Assembly (NCBI GenBank): GCA_938014865.1
Contig: CALLQJ010000180.1
Coordinates: 1 to 8,126 of the forward strand
Origin: an uncultured Fastidiosipila sp.
GTDB taxonomy: Bacteria > Bacillota > Clostridia > Saccharofermentanales > Fastidiosipilaceae
Length of the DNA: 8,126 nucleotides
Reading direction: 5' to 3'
Below, piece after piece: positions 1-4,924 of this stretch. Each line of letters starts with the position of its first letter. The first letter of the stretch is position 1. The position numbers and the translations under genes were made by a program. Below the pieces are notes generated by a model. The model was not told the DNA's origin and ran no database searches. It saw nothing but the letters and a program-made list of their open reading frames with translations.

Positions 1-554
1 ATGACGCCCTCGTCCGCCATTTTGCGAAGCTTATAAAGATAATCTAACTTTGCCGCTTCAGCTTTGTAGTACGCCTCTGTCCCGGACGCCTTCTCCCCGT
101 TCCCGGACTTTGCTCCGCCGCCGGCATCTTTTGCTTTTGTTCTTTCTTCCGTGTTTGCTGACAAAGACGCAAGCGAAGACGCGGAAAAGGCTGCCGCGCC
201 CTTCTCTTTCAGGAGTTCTTTATTCTTTCTTTCAACTAAGACTTCCGTCTGCTGCCGGCCGCAGACACATTTTCCGACATAATTAGGATTTATTCGGCCG
301 CATGTGCAGCGCCATCCGTTCTCGGCGGGTGCGGAAGCCGGCTGTCCCGCTGCAGGCAGCTCTGAAGTGTCCGAATCGACGTAAACGATCCGGTCCGGTT
401 TCGCCAGCGCGAGGAGCAGCGCAATGATGCCCAAGAAAAAGCCCAGCCAAAACCAGTTTTCTTCGTAGCCTTTGTTATACACGATCGACTGTACAGAAAA
501 ACCGAACAAAAGTCCGCGCGCGATAATAATCAATAAAGCAATAAAAAAGTCCAC
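1..554 (-). CDS. Small membrane protein with zinc ribbon and SHOCT domain (C-terminus cut by window edge)
   Basis: The reading frame is open from a GTG start at 554 to the window edge, giving 184 residues with no stop. CAGGAG at 560-565 lies 5 nt before the GTG and decides the start; no nearby ATG competes. Residues 2-21 and about 33-51 are hydrophobic and predict two membrane helices. Residues 81-100 hold a four-cysteine zinc-ribbon pattern, CxC-x10-CxC (C83, C85, C96, C98), within WRCTCGRINPN. A Lys/Glu-rich stretch and a Ser/Ala/Gly-rich linker (about 108-160) follow. The last residues, LDYLYKLRKMADEGV, match the beginning of a SHOCT domain (short C-terminal oligomerisation domain), so probably only a short tail is missing. 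The likely product is an inner-membrane protein with a cytoplasmic zinc ribbon and oligomerisation tail. Its function is unknown, and the family is common in Clostridia. It lies downstream of the GT8 gene but across a 92-nt gap with its own promoter-like sequence. Confidence 0.85.
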   Translation of the reverse strand, partial: MDFFIALLIIIARGLLFGFSVQSIVYNKGYEENWFWLGFFLGIIALLLALAKPDRIVYVDSDTSELPAAGQPASAPAENGWRCTCGRINPNYVGKCVCGRQQTEVLVERKNKELLKEKGAAAFSASSLASLSANTEERTKAKDAGGGAKSGNGEKASGTEAYYKAEAAKLDYLYKLRKMADEGV

Positions 555-599
555 AAAATCTCCTGAAGATTATAATCACTTATCTTATAAAGGAATTAT

Positions 600-627
600 A
601 ATATAAAGCATTGTCGTTATAAAGCAA
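600..627 (-). promoter_or_regulatory. Candidate sigma-A promoter for the SHOCT protein gene
   Basis: On the minus strand TTGCTT (627-622) is followed after 16 nt by TATATT (605-600). A perfect TATAAT overlaps it just downstream (600-595) but has no good -35 at 17 nt. Transcription would start near 590, leaving a leader of about 35 nt. The -35 falls inside one unit of the 16-bp repeat array, so a repeat-binding protein could block or aid RNA polymerase here. The region is AT-rich, so chance matches are likely. Confidence 0.3.
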
Positions 628-653
628 TGTCGTTTCTTATAAACAATTATCGT
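602..653 (-). repeat. Three imperfect 16-bp direct repeats upstream of the SHOCT gene
   Basis: Units read on the plus strand: 602-617 TATAAAGCATTGTCGT, 618-633 TATAAAGCAATGTCGT, and 638-653 TATAAACAATTATCGT. The first two are directly abutting and differ at one base. The third is offset by 4 nt and has four mismatches to the second. The third unit overlaps the last codons and stop of the GT8 gene. A partial fourth copy (TATAAAG) may lie near 587-593. The layout fits iterated binding sites for a regulator at the promoter of the next gene. Slipped-strand duplication without function is the alternative. Confidence 0.6.
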
Positions 654-1516
654 TCGGATTTAATGAGATTCATATAGTGTTTATACAGGGCAGCAAAGCG
701 CACGGAGTATTTTTTCTTCCACGGTTTCTTCTTGCCGCAAAAATGCAGGAAGACCGTGTGGCGCATGATCCAGTCCATGTCGCATTTTCCGTTGCTCTGG
801 AACAAATAAACAGAATAATAGCGCGCATCATAATTCCAGATCACATCGTTAATCGGCAGCGTATGCGAGCCGTAAAGACCGTTGAATACATCCTGATCCG
901 GCAGCAGCAGCTGCTCAGCTTTTTTCCGGACATAGGAAAAAACATCGTCTGTAGAAATCAGTTTACGAGCTTTGCTTAAATCCATGAGCAAAACGCCGGT
1001 ATTGAAATAATCATTCTCGCTGCCTGTGGTACCGAGCCTGGCCCGATTGACTTTATGGACGATTTCAAAAATAATGCTGTGCGATGCAGCAGCAAAGGTA
1101 TTGTCTTTTAAGGCCATCTCCCATAAGGGCCGGACAGAATTAAGGACCAGCATGTCCGGATCCAGATAAAGGATGCGATCCAGAAATGCCGGAAGCAGGA
1201 ACGGCGCCAGGAGGCGATAATACATTTCCCGCGGGTACTGCTTCGTTATAGGGGCCGACTCAAAGAGCTCCCGCCCGACTTTTATGGCGGTCCAGGACAT
1301 GCCCTGTGCCGCCGAATATTCGGACAGGGCCGCCAGGTCTTTGCCGGGCACGCTGCTGTGCAGAAGCCAGATATGAAAAAGTTCATCGGGATTATTGAGC
1401 GCCAGAGATTTGAGCATGACCTTCAGCGGGCCGATATAATTCGCATCGATCGTCACTAAAATATTAATTTTATCGCGTCTTCGGCTTTTTTCGTCTGATA
1501 TATTCTTTTCTTTCAT
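647..1516 (-). CDS. Glycosyltransferase family 8 (general stress protein A-like)
   Basis: Retaining GT-A fold glycosyltransferase, expected to transfer glucose or galactose from a UDP-sugar to a cell-surface acceptor in the cytoplasm; the acceptor cannot be told from sequence. With the ATG at 1516 the protein has 289 residues. Family signatures: INILVTIDANYIGPLKVMLKSL near the N-terminus (sugar-nucleotide binding), the metal-binding DxD as LYLDPDM (D119, D121), FNTGVLLMDL (171-180), LPDQDVFN (205-212), and the late metal-ligand block HFCGKKKPW (258-266). No signal peptide or membrane helix is seen. Start choice is uncertain. ATG 1516 places the family fold at the usual distance but has only a weak AAAGAG site. 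ATG 1627 has AAAAGG 8 nt upstream, overlapping the pcp stop (coupled translation), and would add a 37-residue basic extension untypical of GT8. The gene follows pcp and probably shares its transcript; a weak TATGAT lies at 1561-1556. The family call is firm, the substrate unknown. Confidence 0.9.
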   Translation of the reverse strand: MKEKNISDEKSRRRDKINILVTIDANYIGPLKVMLKSLALNNPDELFHIWLLHSSVPGKDLAALSEYSAAQGMSWTAIKVGRELFESAPITKQYPREMYYRLLAPFLLPAFLDRILYLDPDMLVLNSVRPLWEMALKDNTFAAASHSIIFEIVHKVNRARLGTTGSENDYFNTGVLLMDLSKARKLISTDDVFSYVRKKAEQLLLPDQDVFNGLYGSHTLPINDVIWNYDARYYSVYLFQSNGKCDMDWIMRHTVFLHFCGKKKPWKKKYSVRFAALYKHYMNLIKSER

Positions 1517-1640
1517 TGTCTTTACTCTTTTTCTGTTCTTACTTTCTCTCACTTTATCATAAAAAGCCGCGGATGAACGGATAAATTTTGTGCGTCGTGT
1601 ACAGAAGCTGAGTAAAGACGCGTACATGGCCGGCGCCTTT

Positions 1641-2282
1641 TCAGAGGTCTGAACGGCTGATGAGAATTTCAACGGCTCTTGCACTGAGATCCGCGGCCAT
1701 CGACGCTTCCTGCTTCTGCCGGGCAGCTTGTTCCGGAAGCAAAGGCAGATGCACAAAGCCTGACGGAGCGGTGCTCCACGCTTCGTGCCGGGCACAATAG
1801 TAAAGGCTTTCATACATCACGTGATTGCAGAGAAATGTCCCGGCGCTGTTTGAGACGACGGCGGGAATACCGGCCTTAAGCAAGCTGTCGCGCATCTTTT
1901 TTACCGGCAAGGTCGAAAAATAAGCCGCCGGACCGTTTTCCCGGATGATTCTGTCTTCCGCCGTTTCTCCCGCGTTATCAGGGAGCGCCGCATCATCAAG
2001 ATTAACGGCAATACGTTCCAGCCGGACGGCCGCCGCACCGCCCGCCTGGCCGAGATGAATGATGGCCGCATAGGGCTCTTCGGCTTCTGAAAAAAGTTTC
2101 AGCAGGCTTTCGGAAGCGGCTTTATAAGCGGTCGGCAATACAGTTTTTTTAAGGCGGAAAAGCCGCTCGGAATGCGCCGAACGGAGCTTATCGGGCAGCT
2201 TTTGAAGGCAGGCTTCGGATGCGTTTTGCTTCTCGCCGCCGAAGGGATCAAAAGCAGTGATGAGTAGGGTAGGTTTGGACAT
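1641..2282 (-). CDS. pcp: Pyrrolidone-carboxylate peptidase (pyroglutamyl-peptidase I, family C15)
   Basis: Cytoplasmic cysteine peptidase that removes N-terminal pyroglutamate from peptides. The product is 213 residues, within the normal family range. The N-terminal block LLITAFDPFGGEKQNAS is diagnostic. The catalytic triad is present: E89 in LERIAVNLDDAALPDN, C152 in SNSAGTFLCNHV, and H178 in GFVHLPLLPEQ. A deviation is HLGQAGGAAAV, where the family usually has GQAGGR, so one conserved Arg next to the active Glu is replaced by Ala. The start at ATG 2282 is set by AGAGG 7 nt upstream and by the FDPFGG block close to the N-terminus; upstream in-frame ATGs would lie inside the preceding gene. 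The gene begins only 16 nt after the stop of the DUF4038 gene, with its ribosome site in that gap, so co-transcription and coupling are likely. Pairing a glycoside hydrolase with a peptidase hints at joint scavenging of glycopeptide material, but this is inference. Confidence 0.95.
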   Translation of the reverse strand: MSKPTLLITAFDPFGGEKQNASEACLQKLPDKLRSAHSERLFRLKKTVLPTAYKAASESLLKLFSEAEEPYAAIIHLGQAGGAAAVRLERIAVNLDDAALPDNAGETAEDRIIRENGPAAYFSTLPVKKMRDSLLKAGIPAVVSNSAGTFLCNHVMYESLYYCARHEAWSTAPSGFVHLPLLPEQAARQKQEASMAADLSARAVEILISRSDL

Positions 2283-2298
2283 GCTTGAACCTCTTTCT

Positions 2299-3627
2299 TT
2301 AATTCCGGCAAGAGACAGCATAAAGCAGATAATCTTTTTCTGCGCTTTTCTTTTGCGGAGGGCGCAGGCGAAGGCTGTCTTGTGCGGCATATTGACCCGC
2401 ATAACTGCAGACGCCGTTCTCCGGATTAATCCAGTAAAGCTCCATGGCTCGTTTGGATGTTTTCAGGCTGAAAGAGCGGCCTGTATAAATATAAGCAAGC
2501 AAGCGATCTTCTGCCGCAAGTACCGGTATATACGCTTCTCGCTCACCCTGATCCGAGATCAGGAAGGGCGAGGGCTTTGCTTCCTGAAAATTAAAATCTT
2601 CTAAGATCTTTTTCATTATACCCATTTGAGCGCTGCCGTCATGATGAATGGCGTCCTGCCATGGATCACGAGCTCCGAATTCTTTTGCGTAGCCTTTTCC
2701 CCAAAATTGGAAGATTGAGTTGTGCCCGTAGGTATGGCCGGCTGCACCGGATAAAAGACTCCAGTACGCATAGCGGCGCACGTGCCCGGACTGCCAATAA
2801 GGCTCGGACGGATCATGTAAGCCTTGCGGAATTTCTTCGTAACTCGGCTCACCGTCTAATACAGGTCTAGGAGGATCTAAGCTTCGGTCATGTCGTAAAT
2901 AACGCCAATTGTCTTCGCCGTACCAAGGCTCCGAATCGTTTGCTTCGTCCCATGCATTCATGATCTTTTGATCGTATCGCCGATGCCCGCTTTGAAACAT
3001 ATGAAAATCGAGCCAGTCACAGTCATTAAACCAATAAGAACTCGATGTTCTTCCAAAAGGATGATAGCCGATCAGGCGATCCGGATCGTGTTTTTTCAAT
3101 CTTCGGCCAAAACGATCCCATAAATCAAAATTTAGATCGCCTCGAATATCTCCGCCTAATAGCCAGAGAATGTTCGGTCGATTTTTATAGCGCTCTGCCA
3201 GAAAGTCAGCATAAGCAGGCATATTTTCCTCTGTAAGATAACCCGCCTTAAGTACTTTTCCCCAGACCGGCAGCAAAGCCATGTAAAGACCGGACTCTTC
3301 GGCATAAGCTATCACTTGATCCACATGCTGCCAATAAGGCGTATTCTTTGCGCTTATTATGTCTCTTATATCGCAGTCTTCAAACTTCTGATTACTGACT
3401 TTTCCGCCGGTATCTTTAAAATTTATCAGTACAGATTGAATGACGGTAAATCCCTTAAGCGCCCTATTATCAAGATAGAGCCTGCTTTCTTCTTCAGAAA
3501 GTCTTTGCATCAGATCCCAGGCCGTATCGCCCAGCCAGAAAAAAGATGTGCTGCCGTTAACAAAAAATCGTTTATCGGGACTGATTGATAATTTACCGTA
3601 ATCCCAGGGTTTCGTTCTTCCAAGCAT
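2299..3627 (-). CDS. DUF4038 / apiosidase-like glycoside hydrolase (GH140-type) with C-terminal beta domain
   Basis: Predicted cytoplasmic (alpha/beta)8-barrel glycoside hydrolase of the DUF4038/apiosidase-like family, which includes the GH140 apiosidase BT1012 acting on rhamnogalacturonan II side chains. No signal peptide is seen, so it would act on imported oligosaccharides. With ATG 3627 it has 442 residues. Landmarks: FFWLGDTAWDL (29-39), YLDNRALKGFTVIQ (51-64), WLLGGDIRGD (155-164), LDGEPSYEEIP (257-267), and AGHTYGHNS (296-304). D160 and E260 are the natural acid/nucleophile candidates, about 100 residues apart, similar to my recollection of BT1012. From about 345 to the end a beta-rich part (LLAYIYTGRSFSL, MELYWINPENG) matches the 'putative collagen-binding' domain that usually follows. 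The start is either GTG 3630 or ATG 3627. GGGAGG (3640-3635) is 4-5 nt before the GTG and about 7-8 nt before the ATG, and I prefer the ATG. It is first in a likely operon with pcp and GT8. The family is firm; the true substrate is unknown. Confidence 0.9.
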   Translation of the reverse strand: MLGRTKPWDYGKLSISPDKRFFVNGSTSFFWLGDTAWDLMQRLSEEESRLYLDNRALKGFTVIQSVLINFKDTGGKVSNQKFEDCDIRDIISAKNTPYWQHVDQVIAYAEESGLYMALLPVWGKVLKAGYLTEENMPAYADFLAERYKNRPNILWLLGGDIRGDLNFDLWDRFGRRLKKHDPDRLIGYHPFGRTSSSYWFNDCDWLDFHMFQSGHRRYDQKIMNAWDEANDSEPWYGEDNWRYLRHDRSLDPPRPVLDGEPSYEEIPQGLHDPSEPYWQSGHVRRYAYWSLLSGAAGHTYGHNSIFQFWGKGYAKEFGARDPWQDAIHHDGSAQMGIMKKILEDFNFQEAKPSPFLISDQGEREAYIPVLAAEDRLLAYIYTGRSFSLKTSKRAMELYWINPENGVCSYAGQYAAQDSLRLRPPQKKSAEKDYLLYAVSCRN

Positions 3628-3644
3628 CACTTTTTCCTCCCGTC

Positions 3645-3667
3645 TATGCTGTTATTTTAACAGCATA
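3645..3667 (-). promoter_or_regulatory. Perfect 23-bp palindrome, candidate operator of the glycoside hydrolase operon
   Basis: TATGCTGTTA (3645-3654) and TAACAGCATA (3658-3667) are exact inverted copies around TTT. The element lies 4 nt upstream of the GGGAGG ribosome site. Read on the minus strand its centre contains TAAAAT, a usable -10, though no convincing -35 lies 17 nt upstream. A T-run precedes rather than follows the hairpin on the minus strand, so it is not an intrinsic terminator. Position and symmetry fit a dimeric regulator site (for example a LacI- or GntR-type sugar regulator). A 5'-leader RNA hairpin is the alternative. No regulator gene lies in the window. Confidence 0.6.
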
Positions 3668-3913
3668 AAAAAATTTCGGGATGCTTTAATGAAAAGACGA
3701 AATGCGGCCGAATGACGCGGGGCTTTTTTATCTTACTTTTTTAAATAGTAAAATATAGCAGATATGCATGCTCTTTATAAAAACAATCGCAGATTATCGG
3801 AAGTGTATACCGAACTCGGCTAAACCGATCATCAGAAAATGAAGATTTACCCGACAGGCTACGAGCAGGCAAGTACAATGCAAGAAGCCGCCTTGAATTT
3901 TTTACTCAAACGC
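3668..3913. other. Intergenic region between the CPBP and glycoside hydrolase genes
   Basis: No convincing gene is present. A candidate extended -10 for the leftward operon, TGCTATATT on the minus strand, lies at 3760-3752, with only a poor -35 and a leader of about 115 nt. A GC-rich patch (3703-3722) followed by TTTTTT on the plus strand does not form a good stem. On the plus strand one frame reads MHALYKNNRRLSEVYTELG (3764-3820), a stop, then TDHQKMKIYPTGYEQASTMQ and nine further codons to a stop at 3926-3928, overlapping the end of the CPBP gene by 15 nt. This could be the relic of an older gene or chance. No strong terminator for the CPBP gene is seen. Confidence 0.35.
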
Positions 3914-4603
3914 TTAGATCCGTCCTAAAGACATCAGGATAAAGCCTGCCGTATTTAAAAATGAATGCAGACAAATGGAATACCAAATATTTCTTTTGCC
4001 GTAAAAATAAAAACTCGTCAGTGCAAGCGTTAAACCTAAATAATAAAAAAACTCAATCGCTTGACTTGGCATTGTAAAAGGATCAGCAATATGGATTTTA
4101 TCGAATGCGATAACAGACAGAATGCTTAAAACGACTAGTAATACCTTATTCTTCTCAGGCACTGAAGATAAGAACGCATGTCGGAAAGTCAGCTCCTCTA
4201 TGATCGGAGCAAAAACCGCCATCAATATCAAGCTGAGAAGCGGCGGAATTGCTTGACTCATTTGATCAAGGTTTTCCTGATTTTGAGTGCCTCCGCCATC
4301 CGGAAATATCAGACCTCCCAGATAAACAAAAACAATTGAGAGCAGCACGCCCAGGCCGGCCCATAAAATGATTTTCAAGAAAAATTTCCAATTGATCTCT
4401 TTTTTAAACGCCTTCCATTGCCGCTTTAAGTCTTTCCCGAACAATAAAATCGCAATAAAAAACAATACGATATAAACCGCCGACGAAGCAAAAGCAGGGC
4501 TCAGCCATCTCTTACTGACAAGCCAGTCCCAGGCATAAAAATTAATCCCATAAAATAAAACGATCATCAGGACAGACTTGATTATATTTTTCGCTCGGTT
4601 CAT
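3914..4603 (-). CDS. CPBP-family intramembrane metalloprotease (Abi-type)
   Basis: Predicted polytopic membrane protease of the CPBP family (CAAX protease and bacteriocin-processing, formerly Abi; glutamic-type intramembrane endopeptidase), 229 residues. All three family motifs are intact: EExxxR as EELTFR (E136, E137, R141), FxxxH as FDKIH (F167, H171), and HxxxN as HSFLN (H213, N217). Hydrophobic segments at about 8-25, 38-56, 75-100, 120-135, 153-167, 184-201 and 205-226 fit the multi-helix fold. In Gram-positive bacteria relatives process peptides, give bacteriocin self-immunity or act in quorum sensing; the substrate here is unknown. The start ATG 4603 is chosen because GGGGAGG lies 4 nt upstream. 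The in-frame ATG at 4666 overlaps the -10 of the gene's promoter and has no ribosome site. The gene is monocistronic by layout. It sits directly downstream of hsdR, but a long gap and its own promoter argue for separate control. Confidence 0.92.
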   Translation of the reverse strand: MNRAKNIIKSVLMIVLFYGINFYAWDWLVSKRWLSPAFASSAVYIVLFFIAILLFGKDLKRQWKAFKKEINWKFFLKIILWAGLGVLLSIVFVYLGGLIFPDGGGTQNQENLDQMSQAIPPLLSLILMAVFAPIIEELTFRHAFLSSVPEKNKVLLVVLSILSVIAFDKIHIADPFTMPSQAIEFFYYLGLTLALTSFYFYGKRNIWYSICLHSFLNTAGFILMSLGRI

Positions 4604-4665
4604 TCTTCCTCCCCGGCTTCCTGAACTGTCAAATTCTCCTCCCGGCATTCCAGGGTTCCGAGTCA

Positions 4666-4695
4666 TTTATACCGCAGGCCATGAGCAAATTGCAA
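4666..4695 (-). promoter_or_regulatory. Candidate sigma-A promoter of the CPBP protease gene
   Basis: On the minus strand TTGCAA (4695-4690) is separated by 18 nt from TATAAA (4671-4666). Transcription would start near 4659, giving a leader of about 55 nt before ATG 4603. The -35 is the last conserved part of one 33-bp repeat unit, and the second unit lies 37 bp further upstream, so the repeats are placed to control this promoter. This is the best-formed promoter in the window. Confidence 0.55.
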
Positions 4696-4757
4696 GTTAA
4701 ACCGAAACGCAATCTTGTACCGGGAATTGCAAATTAAACTGAAACGCAACCCTGTAC
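4688..4757 (-). repeat. Two 33-bp direct repeats at the CPBP promoter (possible IS21-type end relic)
   Basis: The units 4688-4720 and 4725-4757 match at 29 of 33 positions by my alignment, with a 37-bp period. Each contains TTGCAA, TTAAAC and GAAACGCAA, and each ends CTGTAC or TTGTAC. Read on the minus strand the block begins TGTGTACAGGGTTGCGTTTC. A terminal TG followed by repeated AT-rich units resembles the multiple terminal repeats described for IS21-family insertion sequences. No transposase gene lies beside it, so it would be a solo relic. The other reading is a pair of operator sites for a regulator of the CPBP gene. Repeat identity is seen directly; its origin is inference. Confidence 0.65.
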
Positions 4758-4797
4758 ACAAGAGCCTGCAATGCCTGTCTCTGTGGTTTTTATTTTT
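4757..4797 (+). terminator. Terminator-like hairpin with U-tract on the plus strand
   Basis: CACA-A-GAG (4757-4764) can pair with CTCTGTG (4779-4785): seven pairs with one bulged A and a 14-nt loop. TTTTTATTTTT follows at 4787-4797. The polarity terminates plus-strand transcripts, yet no plus-strand gene is seen upstream. It may end an antisense or small RNA crossing the CPBP promoter, block read-through toward hsdR, or be fortuitous. On the minus strand the same hairpin is preceded, not followed, by the A/T run and would not terminate hsdR. Confidence 0.35.
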
Positions 4798-4804
4798 CAA
4801 TATT

Positions 4805-4849
4805 TTTTCCTTGAATTTTGGTCAAGTGCAAAAGTCATCGCAAGGAAAA
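4805..4849. repeat. Inverted repeat with a competing inner hairpin downstream of hsdR
   Basis: TTTTCCTTG (4805-4813) and CAAGGAAAA (4841-4849) are exact 9-bp inverted copies with a 27-nt spacer. Inside, CTTGA (4810-4814) can instead pair with TCAAG (4822-4826), so the two hairpins exclude each other. The element lies about 75-120 nt past the hsdR stop and could protect or end its mRNA. No U-tract follows on the minus strand, so it is not a standard intrinsic terminator. The rest of 4850-4924 is AT-rich with nothing I recognise. Confidence 0.4.
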
Positions 4850-4924
4850 TAAAAGAAAAATGGGATTTTAGTTTTTAACTTTAAATATTAGGCTATAAAA
4901 AGCACAAATAGAGGCGATTTTATT

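Noticed and set aside
569..574. TATAAT near 570 as the -10 for the SHOCT gene
   Set aside because: Transcription would start on or after the ribosome binding site at 560-565.
1517..1813. Longer GT8 start at 1813
   Set aside because: It would overlap the catalytic end of pcp by about 170 nt and adds residues unlike any GT8.
2283..2402. Longer pcp start at 2402
   Set aside because: It lies within the DUF4038 coding region, and the extra residues precede the normal N-terminal FDPFGG block without similarity.
3703..3727. GC-rich patch followed by TTTTTT as a plus-strand terminator
   Set aside because: Only three clean pairs form before mismatches; there is no stable stem.
4681..4737. 18-codon plus-strand mini-ORF starting MSKLQVK
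   Set aside because: Its ribosome site is too close and it lies inside the direct repeat; nothing supports translation.
4850..4924. AGTT/AACT mini-hairpin near 4870 as the hsdR terminator
   Set aside because: A four-base stem in AT-rich DNA is too weak to call.
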